From positions 1 to 64,000 of the forward strand of contig CAYSOF010000020.1 in NCBI GenBank assembly GCA_964432595.1: DNA of 64,000 nucleotides, given 5' to 3'. The notes under the pieces were generated by a model. That model ran no database searches, was not told where the DNA came from, and saw only the letters and a list, made by a program, of their open reading frames with translations. This stretch comes from DASYLJ01 sp964432595 (GTDB lineage: Bacteria; Desulfobacterota; Binatia; DP-6). Positions 8,977 through 17,071 of the stretch are shown in pieces. How positions within the stretch are numbered: position 1 is the stretch's first letter; every line of letters starts with the position of its first letter. The position numbers and the translations under genes were made by a program.

Positions 8977-8990
8977 TAAGTTCGCCCGCG

Positions 8991-9596
8991 ATGTCCGCCG
9001 CACCCGCCCCGCGAATCGACGGCCGGCTCGCGCGCAGCGTGCGCGCGCGGGCGGCGATCGTGCAGGCGCTGCTCGACCTGATCCAGGCGGGAGACCTGCA
9101 GCCGAGCGCGGCCCGCATCGCCGAGCGCGCCGGCGTGTCGCTGCGGTCGGTGTTCCAGCATTTTCGCGACATGGAATCGGTGTTCGCGGCGGCGGCAGAC
9201 CTCCAGACGGAGCGGCTGGCGCCGCTGTTCCAGCCGATCCCGCAGGACGCGTCGCTGGCGCATCGGCTCGACGCGTTCGTCGCGCAGCGGGCGCGCCTGC
9301 TCGAGATCGTGTCGCCGGCGCGGCGTGCCGGTCTGCTGCACGAGCCGTTCTCGCGCGAGATCCACACCCGCCTGACACGGTTTCGCGCGCAGAAAGCGGC
9401 CATCGTGCGCAGCGTGTTCGCGCCCGAGATCGCCGCGCGGCCCGCCGGCGAGCGGCGCCGCCTCGCCGCGGCGCTCGTCGCGACGAGCAGCTGGTCGTTC
9501 TGGCAGGCGCTGCGCGAGCACCAGGGCCTGTCGCCGCAGCAGGCGGCGCAGGTCGTCCGCCACACGCTGGCCGCATTGCTGGAGGAACGTGCATGA
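8991..9596 (+). CDS. TetR/AcrR-family transcriptional regulator
   Basis: 201 residues. The N-terminal HTH is clear ('AARIAERAGVSLRSVFQHF', about residues 34-52); the C-terminal ligand domain is divergent. I chose the ATG at 8991 because the alternative ATG at 8964 lies inside the palindrome proposed as operator. Neither has a convincing ribosome site. It is the first gene of an operon: its TGA overlaps the ATG of the haloalkane dehalogenase (ATGA), and the GST-like gene follows. It is therefore expected to control dehalogenation in response to a substrate or product, and possibly the GST-like gene at 29211 too. Confidence 0.85.
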   Translation: MSAAPAPRIDGRLARSVRARAAIVQALLDLIQAGDLQPSAARIAERAGVSLRSVFQHFRDMESVFAAAADLQTERLAPLFQPIPQDASLAHRLDAFVAQRARLLEIVSPARRAGLLHEPFSREIHTRLTRFRAQKAAIVRSVFAPEIAARPAGERRRLAAALVATSSWSFWQALREHQGLSPQQAAQVVRHTLAALLEERA

Positions 9597-10483
9597 CCGT
9601 GTTGCGAACGCCGGACGAACGGTTCGCCAACCTGCCCGGGTGGTCCTTCGCGCCGCACTACCTCGACGTCGACGGGCTCCGCGTGCACTACGTCGACGAG
9701 GGTCCGTCGAGCGCCAAGCCCGTGCTGATGCTGCACGGCGAGCCGTCGTGGTCGTACCTCTACCGCAAGATGATTCCGATCGTGACGGCGGCGGGGCATC
9801 GCGTCGTCGCGCCCGACCTGGTCGGCTTCGGGCGCTCGGACAAGCCGTCGGCGCGCGAGGACTACACGTATCAGCGCCACGTCGACTGGATGCGCGGCGT
9901 GCTCGAGGGGCTCGACCTGCGCGACGTCACGCTCGTGTGTCAGGACTGGGGCGGGCTCATCGGGCTGCGCCTCGTCGCGGAGCATCCCGACCGGTTCGCG
10001 CGCGTCGTCGCGGCGAACACGTTCCTGCCGACGGGCGACGTCCCCGCGGGCCCGGCGTTCATGGCCTGGCGCACGTACTCGCAGGAGACGCCGACCTTCC
10101 GCGCGGGCCGCATCGTCCAGGGCGGCTGCACGCAGCCGATGTCGGACGACGTCGTCGCCGCCTACGACGCGCCGTTCCCCGACGACGGCTATCTCGCGGG
10201 CGCCCGTCAGTTTCCGACGCTCGTGCCGATCACGCCGGACGATCCCGCCGCGGGCGCGAACCGTCGCGCGTGGGAGGTGCTGCGGCGGTTCAAGAAGCCG
10301 TTCCTCACCGCGTTCAGCGACGGCGACCCGGTGACGGCGGGCGGCGACGCGACGCTGCAGGCGCGCATCCCCGGCGCCGCCGGCCAGCCGCACACGACGA
10401 TCGCGGGCGGCGGCCATTTCCTGCAGGAAGACTGCGGCGAGGCGCTCGCGCGCGTCGTCGTCGATTTCATCGCCCGCGGCTGA
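9593..10483 (+). CDS. Haloalkane dehalogenase (HLD-I, DhlA/DhmA-like)
   Basis: 296 residues, alpha/beta hydrolase fold. Diagnostic motifs: oxyanion loop 'HGEPSWSYLYRK', nucleophile elbow 'CQDWGG' with Asp118 and the adjacent halide-binding Trp, 'FMAWRTY' in the cap, acid Asp in 'FSDGDP' (near 245), and catalytic His275 in 'GGHFLQED'. The enzyme hydrolyses carbon-halogen bonds to an alcohol, halide and proton in the cytoplasm. Asp in place of Ser as nucleophile and the HGEP motif separate it from epoxide hydrolases and esterases. It is translationally coupled to tetR and followed 12 bases later by a GST-like gene, so this is a regulated dehalogenation operon. Chain length and halogen preference cannot be read from the sequence. 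Confidence 0.85.
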   Translation: MTVLRTPDERFANLPGWSFAPHYLDVDGLRVHYVDEGPSSAKPVLMLHGEPSWSYLYRKMIPIVTAAGHRVVAPDLVGFGRSDKPSAREDYTYQRHVDWMRGVLEGLDLRDVTLVCQDWGGLIGLRLVAEHPDRFARVVAANTFLPTGDVPAGPAFMAWRTYSQETPTFRAGRIVQGGCTQPMSDDVVAAYDAPFPDDGYLAGARQFPTLVPITPDDPAAGANRRAWEVLRRFKKPFLTAFSDGDPVTAGGDATLQARIPGAAGQPHTTIAGGGHFLQEDCGEALARVVVDFIARG

Positions 10484-10495
10484 GGAGGACCATCG

Positions 10496-11497
10496 ATGGC
10501 CGACGTCTACCGGATCTTCGGCGCGGAGCTGTCGCCGTACTCGGTGAAGGTACGCTCGTACTTCCGCTACAAGGGCATCCCGCACGAGTGGATCCTGCGC
10601 GGCACGAGCAACCAGGCGGAGTTCGACACGCACGCGAAGCTGCCGCTCATCCCGCTGGTGCTCGCGCCCGACGGCACGGCGATGCAGGACTCGACGCCGA
10701 TCATCGAGCGCATGGAGGCCGCGTTCCCCGAGCCGTCGATCCATCCGGACGATCCGGTCGCGGCGTTCGTCTCCGCGCTGATCGAGGAGTACGGCGACGA
10801 GTGGGGCAACAAGCCGATGTTCCACTACCGGTGGTTCTACGAGCCCGATCAGGTGTCGGGCGCCGAGCGCATCGCGCGCGGCATGAATCCCGACCTCGCC
10901 GACGACCTGCTGCCGAACGTCGTCGAGATGGTGAAGGCGCGCATGATCCCGCGGCTCAAGTTCGTCGGCTCGTCGCCGGAGACGAAGGACCAGATCGAAG
11001 GGTCGTTCCGCCGCCAGGTCGCGATCCTCGAGGCGCACCTCGCCGAGCGTCCGTACCTGTTCGGGGCGCGGCCGGCGTTCGGCGACTTCGGGCTGTGGGC
11101 GCAGCTCTACGAGTGCTGGACCGACCCGACGCCGGGCGCGATCATCCGCGCCGAGGCGCCGCGCACGCAGGCATGGATCGAGCGCATGCTGTCGCCGCGA
11201 CGCGAGGGCGACTGGGAGCCATGGGCGCGGCTCGAGCCGACGCTGCTGCCGCTGCTGCGCGACGAGGTCGGGGCGGTGTTCCTGCCGTGGACGATCGCGA
11301 ATGCGACGGCGCTCGCGGCGGGCGACAAGGAGTTCTCGCTCGTGCTCGGCGGGAAGCCGTTCTCGCAGGAGACGCAGAAGTATCATGCGCGGTCGCTCGC
11401 GGCGCTGCGCCGGCGATTCGCTTCGGTCTCCTCTCATGCGCAGCTCGTCGATGTGCTGGCGCGCGCGGGATGTCTCGAGGGACTCCGCGAGGGGTGA
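10496..11497 (+). CDS. Glutathione S-transferase-like protein (dehalogenase operon)
   Basis: 333 residues; a GAGGAGGA ribosome site precedes the ATG. The N-terminal thioredoxin-like domain reads 'ELSPYSVKVRSYFRYKGIPHEW', with Ser/Tyr at the position where GSTs hold the thiol, followed by 'STPIIERMEA' (the Ser-Thr glutathione-contact region). The C-terminal all-helical part (about residues 95-330) is longer than in classical GSTs (~220 residues in total). It is a paralogue of the protein at 29211 ('YRLYSSEISYFSQKVRPAFRWK'), and both are preceded by the same type of palindrome. Likely role: conjugation or detoxification of reactive dehalogenation products; catalysis has to be inferred. Confidence 0.78.
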   Translation: MADVYRIFGAELSPYSVKVRSYFRYKGIPHEWILRGTSNQAEFDTHAKLPLIPLVLAPDGTAMQDSTPIIERMEAAFPEPSIHPDDPVAAFVSALIEEYGDEWGNKPMFHYRWFYEPDQVSGAERIARGMNPDLADDLLPNVVEMVKARMIPRLKFVGSSPETKDQIEGSFRRQVAILEAHLAERPYLFGARPAFGDFGLWAQLYECWTDPTPGAIIRAEAPRTQAWIERMLSPRREGDWEPWARLEPTLLPLLRDEVGAVFLPWTIANATALAAGDKEFSLVLGGKPFSQETQKYHARSLAALRRRFASVSSHAQLVDVLARAGCLEGLREG

Positions 11498-11566
11498 GCC
11501 GTTCGTTCGGGGCGGGTGGTCGTGGCGTTTCTCTGACGTCGCGCGTTCCGGTAGCACTTCGGCGGC

Positions 11567-12208
11567 ATGAGTGATCCGGAGTTGGTGCGACGGCCCATCA
11601 AAGCACGCGAATCGTCCTGGGCCGCTGGGATCGCCGCGTGGCTCGCGCGGAGCGGGGTGGCGCCGAATCACATCTCGGTCGGAAGCGTCGTCGCCGGGGC
11701 GCTCGCGGGAGTTTGCTTCGTCGTCGGGGGGCGTTGGGGATCGGGCATCGCGTTCGTTCTGGCGGCGGCGTTCATTCAGCTTCGGCTGCTGTGCAACCTG
11801 TTCGACGGTATGGTCGCCGTCGAAGGCGGGCGGCGGACGAAGTCCGGCGAGGTCTTCAACGATCTGCCGGATCGGATTGCGGATCCCTTGATTCTCGTCG
11901 GGGCCGGGTATGCGGTCGGTGGGTGGGGTGTCGATCTCGGGTGGGCGGCCGGACTGCTCGCCGTCATGACGGCATACGTCCGAGTGCTCGGGGGATCGAC
12001 CGGTGTCACCCAGTCGTTCATGGGGCCCATGGCGAAGCAGCATCGGATGGCCGTCATGACCGGGGCGGCGCTGGTCGCCGCAGGCGAGCAGCTGCTGCTC
12101 GGTACGCATCGCGTGCTCGGGGTGGCGTTGCTCGTCGTCGTGATCGGGTGCGTCGTCACCGTCGTGCGGCGGACGAAGCTCGTGATCGAGTCGCTGGAGG
12201 CGCGGTGA
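11567..12208 (+). CDS. CDP-alcohol phosphatidyltransferase-family protein with altered signature
   Basis: 213 residues with about six membrane helices. The CDP-alcohol motif DxxDGxxAR...GxxxDxxxD is recognisable from residue ~79 but changed: 'NLFDGMVA' has Asn at the first Asp, 'GEVFNDLPD' has Asn at the third, and the AR pair is displaced ('AVEGGRR'). The family transfers a phosphatidyl group from CDP-diacylglycerol to an alcohol acceptor, using the four Asp for two metals. A trio of this enzyme, an acyltransferase and a CDP-DAG synthase recalls the E. coli ynbAB(C) genes, whose acceptor is also unclear. It overlaps the next gene by GTGA. Function as a genuine transferase is likely but not certain. 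Confidence 0.78.
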   Translation: MSDPELVRRPIKARESSWAAGIAAWLARSGVAPNHISVGSVVAGALAGVCFVVGGRWGSGIAFVLAAAFIQLRLLCNLFDGMVAVEGGRRTKSGEVFNDLPDRIADPLILVGAGYAVGGWGVDLGWAAGLLAVMTAYVRVLGGSTGVTQSFMGPMAKQHRMAVMTGAALVAAGEQLLLGTHRVLGVALLVVVIGCVVTVVRRTKLVIESLEAR

Positions 12209-12825
12209 GGAGTCATCCGCTGGCCAACGCGCTCGCGTCGACCGCGCGGCTCGTCAGCGGGGCGAAGCCCATCTGGCGGGGATGCCAGCCGGCCGACGTG
12301 CGTCGCGTCTACTTCGCCAATCACACGTCGCACCTCGACGCCGTCGTGCTGTGGGCCTGCTTGCCGTCGTCGCTTCGCGCCAACACGCGGCCGGTCGCGG
12401 CGCGCGACTACTGGCAGCACGGGCGCGTGCGGCCGTACCTCGCCGCGCACGTCTTCCGGGCGCTGCTCATCGACCGCAAGCCGCCGGCCGACGGAACACG
12501 CGGACCGTCGGCGATCGACCTCATGCTCGAGGCGCTCGACACGTCGTCGCTGATCCTCTTTCCCGAGGGAACGCGCGGACGCGGCGACGTGGTCGCGGCG
12601 TTCCGCGCCGGGCTCCACAAGCTCGCGTCGGCGAAGCCCGACGTCGAGCTCGTGCCCGTTCATCTCGAGAACCTGAATCGCATCCTGCCGAAAGGCGAGG
12701 TGCTGCCGGTGCCGCTGCTGAGCCGCGTCACGTTCGGCGCGCCGATGCGCCTCGACGCCGGGGAGACGCGGGACGCGTTCCTCGAGCGCGCACGCGCGGC
12801 GGTGGCCGCACTGGGAGACACATGA
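12205..12825 (+). CDS. 1-acylglycerol-3-phosphate acyltransferase-like (PlsC family)
   Basis: 206 residues from a GTG that overlaps the upstream TGA. The acyltransferase motif HX4D is 'NHTSHLD' near residue 35, and the phosphate-binding block is 'LFPEGTRGRGD' near 115. PlsC enzymes acylate the sn-2 position of lysophosphatidic acid at the inner membrane. The protein is rather short and has no strong membrane helix of its own. The tight operon with a CDP-alcohol transferase and CDP-DAG synthase implies that the three make one dedicated phospholipid or a lipid-linked precursor rather than bulk membrane lipid. Confidence 0.82.
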   Translation: MRSHPLANALASTARLVSGAKPIWRGCQPADVRRVYFANHTSHLDAVVLWACLPSSLRANTRPVAARDYWQHGRVRPYLAAHVFRALLIDRKPPADGTRGPSAIDLMLEALDTSSLILFPEGTRGRGDVVAAFRAGLHKLASAKPDVELVPVHLENLNRILPKGEVLPVPLLSRVTFGAPMRLDAGETRDAFLERARAAVAALGDT

Positions 12826-13769
12826 GCCTCGTGATCGACGACGACCTGAAGTGGCTCTTCGGCGGCGTGCTCGGCCTGCTCGTCGTGGCGAGCATCGTCG
12901 GCGCGATCCTCGCCTGGACGGTGAAGAGCGAGGGCGGCCGCGCCACCGTCCAGAACCTGAACGCGCGCGTGAAGGCGTGGTGGGGCATGTGCGCCGTCTT
13001 CGCGGTGGCGCTGGCGACGGGCGGCCTCGGGTCCGTGATCCTGTTCGGGTTCGTGTCGTTCCTGGCGCTGCGCGAGTTCGTCACGCTGACGCCGACGCGT
13101 CCCGGCGATCACCGCGCGCTCTTCGCGGCGTTCTTCGTGTTCGCGCCGCTGCAGTACGTGCTCGTCGGCCTGCAGTGGTACGGGCTCTTCACCGTCCTGA
13201 TCCCCGTCTACGGCTTCCTCTTCATCCCGAGCCGCATCGTGGTGACGGGCGACACGGAGAACTTCCTCGCGCGCGCGTCGACGATCCAATGGGGGCTCAT
13301 GATCTGCGTGTACTGCGTGAGCCACGCGCCCGCGCTGTTGATGCTGCAGATCCCCGGCTACGAAGGACAGAACGCGAAGCTGCTCTTCTTTCTGATCCTC
13401 GTGGTGCAGGTGAGCGACGTGCTGCAGTACGTCTGGGGCAAGACGATCGGGAAGCGCCCGATCGCGCCGCGTGTGAGCCCGAACAAGACGTGGGAGGGAT
13501 TCGTCGGCGGCGTCGCGTCGGCGACGTTGATCGGCGCCCTGCTCTGGTGGGCGACGCCGTTCACGCCGCTGCAGGCGGCGGCCATGTCGCTCGCGATCAC
13601 GCTGATGGGCTTCGCCGGCGGGCTCACGATGTCGGCCGTGAAGCGCGATCGGGGCGTGAAGGACTTCGGCACGATGATCGAGGGGCACGGCGGGATCATG
13701 GACCGCATCGACTCGATCTGCTTCTCCGCGCCGGTGTTCTTCCACCTGACGCGGTACTTCTTCACGTAG
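12822..13769 (+). CDS. Phosphatidate cytidylyltransferase (CdsA/YnbB-like)
   Basis: 315 residues, eight or so membrane helices. The CDP-DAG synthase signature near the C-terminus is intact: 'SAVKRDRGVKDFG' followed by 'EGHGGIMDRIDS', with the KD and HGG-x2-DR-x-D residues that bind metal and CTP. It converts phosphatidic acid and CTP to CDP-diacylglycerol, the donor for the CDP-alcohol transferase two genes upstream. Its ATG overlaps the preceding stop (ATGA). Length and a helix-rich N-terminus resemble E. coli YnbB more than the main CdsA; the housekeeping CdsA is presumably elsewhere. Confidence 0.88.
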   Translation: MSLVIDDDLKWLFGGVLGLLVVASIVGAILAWTVKSEGGRATVQNLNARVKAWWGMCAVFAVALATGGLGSVILFGFVSFLALREFVTLTPTRPGDHRALFAAFFVFAPLQYVLVGLQWYGLFTVLIPVYGFLFIPSRIVVTGDTENFLARASTIQWGLMICVYCVSHAPALLMLQIPGYEGQNAKLLFFLILVVQVSDVLQYVWGKTIGKRPIAPRVSPNKTWEGFVGGVASATLIGALLWWATPFTPLQAAAMSLAITLMGFAGGLTMSAVKRDRGVKDFGTMIEGHGGIMDRIDSICFSAPVFFHLTRYFFT

Positions 13770-13804
13770 CGGGATGACGATCGAGACGGCGGACTCCGAC
13801 GCGT

Positions 13805-14305
13805 CTACAGCCAGCGTCGGACCCGGCGCGTGTAGGACCGGTACTCCTCGCCGAACTTGCGCTCCAGGTAGGCCTCTTCGGGCAGGATCGCCAGCCGCTG
13901 CAGCATCCACGCGACGAGCGGCGTCAGCAGGAAGATCCACCAGTTCGCCAGCATGACGGCGAAACCGACGCATACGAGGACCATCTGCAGGTACATGGGG
14001 TTCCGCGTGATGCGGAACGGACCGCGTTCGACGATGCTCGGCGTCGGTTTCCAGGGGTTCTCGCTCTGACCGCTCCGCCGAAAGATGACCACCGACCACA
14101 GCCCGAGGCCGAGGATGGCGGCGACGACGATCGCTCCGCCCAGCCAGTAGCGCGCGGGCGCCGGGAGGAGGCCGCCGGCGTCGAGCGGCCACACCCGGTG
14201 CAGGCCGACGCCGCCCACGATGGCGAGGAGCGGCACCGCAGGCGGAAAGATACGGACGGCCGCCGCATCGCCTTGCGGTCCACGTTCGTCCGGCGTGGTG
14301 CTCAT
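13805..14305 (-). CDS. ICMT/PEMT-like membrane methyltransferase
   Basis: 166 residues with about four to five membrane helices. The C-terminal block 'GPFRITRNPMYLQMV' followed by 'EEAYLERKFGEEYRSYTRRVRRWL' is the signature of isoprenylcysteine carboxyl methyltransferase-like and phospholipid methyltransferase proteins, which bind SAM at the membrane face. The ATG at 14305 is the first before the initial hydrophobic helix; the open frame upstream overlaps the divergent gene and looks like a GC artefact. It lies tail-to-tail with the cdsA-like gene. It might methylate a lipid made by that operon, but nothing beyond position supports this. Confidence 0.8.
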   Translation of the reverse strand: MSTTPDERGPQGDAAAVRIFPPAVPLLAIVGGVGLHRVWPLDAGGLLPAPARYWLGGAIVVAAILGLGLWSVVIFRRSGQSENPWKPTPSIVERGPFRITRNPMYLQMVLVCVGFAVMLANWWIFLLTPLVAWMLQRLAILPEEAYLERKFGEEYRSYTRRVRRWL

Positions 14306-14362
14306 GCCTGACTGCCCTTTGCGCTCCTTGACGCGGACGGCGCAACCGGGGCACGCACGGGC

Positions 14363-15427
14363 ATGCCCTATCGCGTGATCCAGTGGAGCACCGGCAACGT
14401 CGGACGTCAGGCCCTGCACGGCATCATCAAGCACCCCGACCTCGAGCTGGTCGGGCTGTGGGTGTCCGGTCCCAAGAAGGCCGGCAAGGACGCGGGCGAG
14501 CTCGTCGGCCTGCCGCCGACGGGCGTGAAGGCGACGAGCGACGCCGATGCGCTCCTGGCACTCGACGCCGACTGCGTCTGCTACACCGCCACCGCCGACC
14601 TGCGGCTGCCGGACGCCGTCGAGGACCTCGCGCGCATCCTCGCGTCGGGGAAGAACGTCGTGTCGTCCTCCGTCGTGCCGCTCGTCTATCCGCAGGCGCC
14701 GCGCAACGCCGCCTTCGCCGAGCGGATCGCGACGGCGTGCGAGCAGGGCAAGACGTCCTTCTATACGTCGGGCATCGACCCGGGCTTCGCGAACGACATC
14801 CTGCCGCTGACGCTGCTCAGCGCGTGCGAGCGCGTCGACTCCGTTCGCGTGATGGAGATCGTCAACTACGCGACCTACGACCAGGGCGAGGTGCTCTTCC
14901 ACACCATGGGCTTCGGCCAGCCGCTCGACGCGACGCCGCTGCTGCTGACGCCGGGCATCCTGTCGGTCGCGTGGGGGCCGACGGTGGAGATGATCGCGGC
15001 GGGCCTCGGCGTCGAGCTCGACGAGATCCGGGAGGTGCACGAGCGCTTGCCCGCCCCGAACGAGGTGCGGGTCTCTGCCGGCACCGTCGCCGCCGGCACG
15101 ACCGCGGCGCTGCGCTTCGAGATCCAGGGCATGGTGCGCGGGCGGCCCGCGGTGGTCGTCGAGCACGTCACGCGGCTCCGCGACGACCTCGCGCCAGACT
15201 GGCCGCAGCCCACCGGGTCGGGATGCTACCGCATCCTCATCGAGGGCTCGCCGTCGCTGACGTGCGAGCTGACGCTGTCGGGCGACGACGGCGACCACAA
15301 CACCGGCGGCCTCGTCGCGACCGCGATGCGGCTCGTCAACGCGATCCCGGCGGTCTGCGCGGCGAAGCCGGGCATGCTCTCGCCGCTCGACCTGCCGATG
15401 TATACCGCGAAGCACCTGGTGGCCTGA
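14363..15427 (+). CDS. DapB-like NAD(P)H-dependent oxidoreductase
   Basis: 354 residues. An N-terminal Rossmann fold begins immediately: 'VIQWSTGNVGRQAL' holds the dinucleotide GxxG region, followed by 'NVVSSSVVPLVYP'. The rest matches the pattern of proteins annotated as dihydrodipicolinate reductase N-terminal-domain or 2,4-diaminopentanoate dehydrogenase-like, which are frequent in actinobacterial and deltaproteobacterial genomes but mostly uncharacterised. It is not the lysine-pathway DapB, which is ~270 residues with a different C-terminal tetramerisation domain. One base separates its stop from the next gene (PhyH dioxygenase), so the two act together, with the methyltransferase as third partner. 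Confidence 0.78.
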   Translation: MPYRVIQWSTGNVGRQALHGIIKHPDLELVGLWVSGPKKAGKDAGELVGLPPTGVKATSDADALLALDADCVCYTATADLRLPDAVEDLARILASGKNVVSSSVVPLVYPQAPRNAAFAERIATACEQGKTSFYTSGIDPGFANDILPLTLLSACERVDSVRVMEIVNYATYDQGEVLFHTMGFGQPLDATPLLLTPGILSVAWGPTVEMIAAGLGVELDEIREVHERLPAPNEVRVSAGTVAAGTTAALRFEIQGMVRGRPAVVVEHVTRLRDDLAPDWPQPTGSGCYRILIEGSPSLTCELTLSGDDGDHNTGGLVATAMRLVNAIPAVCAAKPGMLSPLDLPMYTAKHLVA

Positions 15428-15428
15428 C

Positions 15429-16283
15429 GTGGCGCAGCTCCGACACGTGCCGTGCGCAGCGGGCGTGGCCGAGGTGCTCCGGGTGCTCGGCGAGGACGGC
15501 GGCGTGATCGTCGACGACCTGATCGACGCGCCGACCGTCGCCGCCATCAACCGCGAGGTGGACGGCTGGGTCGAGGGCGCCGATCCGGCGATGCGTCATC
15601 TGAACCCCGCCATTCAGATGTTCTTCGGCGATCGCACGAAGCACGTGGGCGGCGTCGCCGGGAAGTCGCGCACGTTCGCGACCGAGGTGATGATTCACCC
15701 GATCTTCATGGGGCTGTGCGACGACGTCCTCGGTCCGTCGTGCGCCACCTACCAGCTGAACCTGGCGCACCTGATCGCGCGCGGCCCGGGCGCCGAGCAC
15801 CAGTACCTCCATCGCGACGAGCTGGTCTGGAACCTCGTGCCGCGCCCGCACCCCGAGCTCCAGCTCGCGTCGATCGTCGCCCTGGTCGACTTCGACGCGG
15901 CGAACGGCGCGACGCGCGTCGTGCCGGGCAGCCATCGCTGGGACCCCGACCGGCATCCCGACGACGCGGAGATCGCCGACGCGACCATGCGCGCGGGATC
16001 GGCGGTCGTCTACCGCGGCTCGACGATCCACGGCGGCGGCGCCAACACGACGACGGCGTCGTGGCGACGCGGCGTCCACATCAGCTACACGCTCGGCTGG
16101 CTGCGCACCGAGGAGAACAACTACCTCGCGGTGCCGCCGGCGATCGCGCGCACGCTCCCGCGACGGTGTCAGGAGGTGCTGGGCTACGCCGTGCACGACG
16201 CCGTGCGGATGAACGGCGGCTACCTCGGCATGGTGTCGTTGCGGGATCCGCTCGAGCTGCTGGACGACGGCGAGCTCGGCTGA
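15429..16283 (+). CDS. Phytanoyl-CoA dioxygenase-family Fe(II)/2OG enzyme
   Basis: 284 residues from a GTG two bases after the upstream stop. The double-stranded beta-helix iron triad is visible: His128 and Asp130 in 'YLHRDELVW' and a distal His in 'GSTIHGGG', with the 2-oxoglutarate-binding Arg probably in 'WRRGVHI'. 'GATRVVPGSHRWDPDR' is the characteristic PhyH block between them. It hydroxylates an unidentified substrate using O2 and 2-oxoglutarate. The setting between an NAD(P)H oxidoreductase and a SAM methyltransferase suggests a small tailoring pathway. A second PhyH-family gene lies at 48167. Confidence 0.86.
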   Translation: MAQLRHVPCAAGVAEVLRVLGEDGGVIVDDLIDAPTVAAINREVDGWVEGADPAMRHLNPAIQMFFGDRTKHVGGVAGKSRTFATEVMIHPIFMGLCDDVLGPSCATYQLNLAHLIARGPGAEHQYLHRDELVWNLVPRPHPELQLASIVALVDFDAANGATRVVPGSHRWDPDRHPDDAEIADATMRAGSAVVYRGSTIHGGGANTTTASWRRGVHISYTLGWLRTEENNYLAVPPAIARTLPRRCQEVLGYAVHDAVRMNGGYLGMVSLRDPLELLDDGELG

Positions 16284-16288
16284 CCGGC

Positions 16289-16897
16289 GTGCGCGCGCGA
16301 ATCTACGATCTGCTGATCGTGCCGTTCATGACGGCGTCGTGGTACGGCGCGGTGCTCGATCGGCTGCCGCGCGGCGCGCGGCTGCTCGACGTGGGCATCG
16401 GCACGGGCGGCGCGCTCTTCACGCACGCCGATCGATTGCGGGCGCAGGACCTGCACGTCACCGGCGTCGACATCGATGCGGACTACGTCGCGCGCTGCCG
16501 CGGCGAGGCGGCACGCCGCGGCCTCGCCGACCGCGTCGACGCCCGCCTCGAGTCGATCTACGACCATCGCGGCGGGCCGTACGACGCGGTGTACTTCAGT
16601 GCGAGCTTCATGCTGCTGCCCGATCCGCCCGCGGCGGTCCGTCACGTCGCCACGCTGCTGCGTCCGGGGGGCCGCATCTGGTTCACGCAGACGTTCGAGC
16701 ACCAGCGCTCGCCGCTGATGGAGGCGGTGAAGCCGCTGCTCAAGCGCGTGACGACCATCGACTTCGGCCGCGTGACGTACGAGGACGCATTCATGCGTGC
16801 CGTCGCCGCGGGCGGCGCCACGGTCGACGAGCGCGTCGTGCTGCACGCGGGGCGGCGTCGGTCGGGCTTGCTGATGGGCGCGAGTCCGCGGGGCTGA
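16289..16897 (+). CDS. Class I SAM-dependent methyltransferase
   Basis: 202 residues from a GTG five bases after the dioxygenase stop. Motif I 'LLDVGIGTGGALF' is followed by the acidic motif II 'VTGVDIDADYVARC', a motif 'YDAVYFSASFMLLP' and 'LLRPGGRIWFTQTF', all in the expected order for a small-molecule methyltransferase of the UbiE/type 11 kind. The hydrophobic C-terminus and lack of a specificity domain leave the substrate open. Third and last gene of the tailoring operon that begins at 14363. Confidence 0.85.
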   Translation: MRARIYDLLIVPFMTASWYGAVLDRLPRGARLLDVGIGTGGALFTHADRLRAQDLHVTGVDIDADYVARCRGEAARRGLADRVDARLESIYDHRGGPYDAVYFSASFMLLPDPPAAVRHVATLLRPGGRIWFTQTFEHQRSPLMEAVKPLLKRVTTIDFGRVTYEDAFMRAVAAGGATVDERVVLHAGRRRSGLLMGASPRG

Positions 16898-16990
16898 TCC
16901 GGCGCGCCGCGGTCCGCGACGGTGTCCGGTCGGGCGGACGCGGTGTCCTCGGCAGCAGACACGACGGCGTAAGAAATAGAGAGAAATCCA

Positions 16991-17020
16991 TTGTCGCGGT
17001 GAGGTCGTTGGCGGTATGCA
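16991..17020 (+). promoter_or_regulatory. Candidate promoter of the multi-sensor gene
   Basis: TTGTCG (16991-16996), an 18-base spacer and TATGCA (17015-17020) form a plausible sigma70-type promoter in the 174-base gap before the large gene. The stretch just upstream is unusually A-rich for this window. The transcript start would lie about 45 nt before the ATG at 17072, which has a GAGGAGG ribosome site. Confidence 0.45.
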
Positions 17021-17071
17021 TGGGCCGTGGCGCAGCGAGCGACGCGGCCGTGCGTTCCGAGGAGGCGGTAG

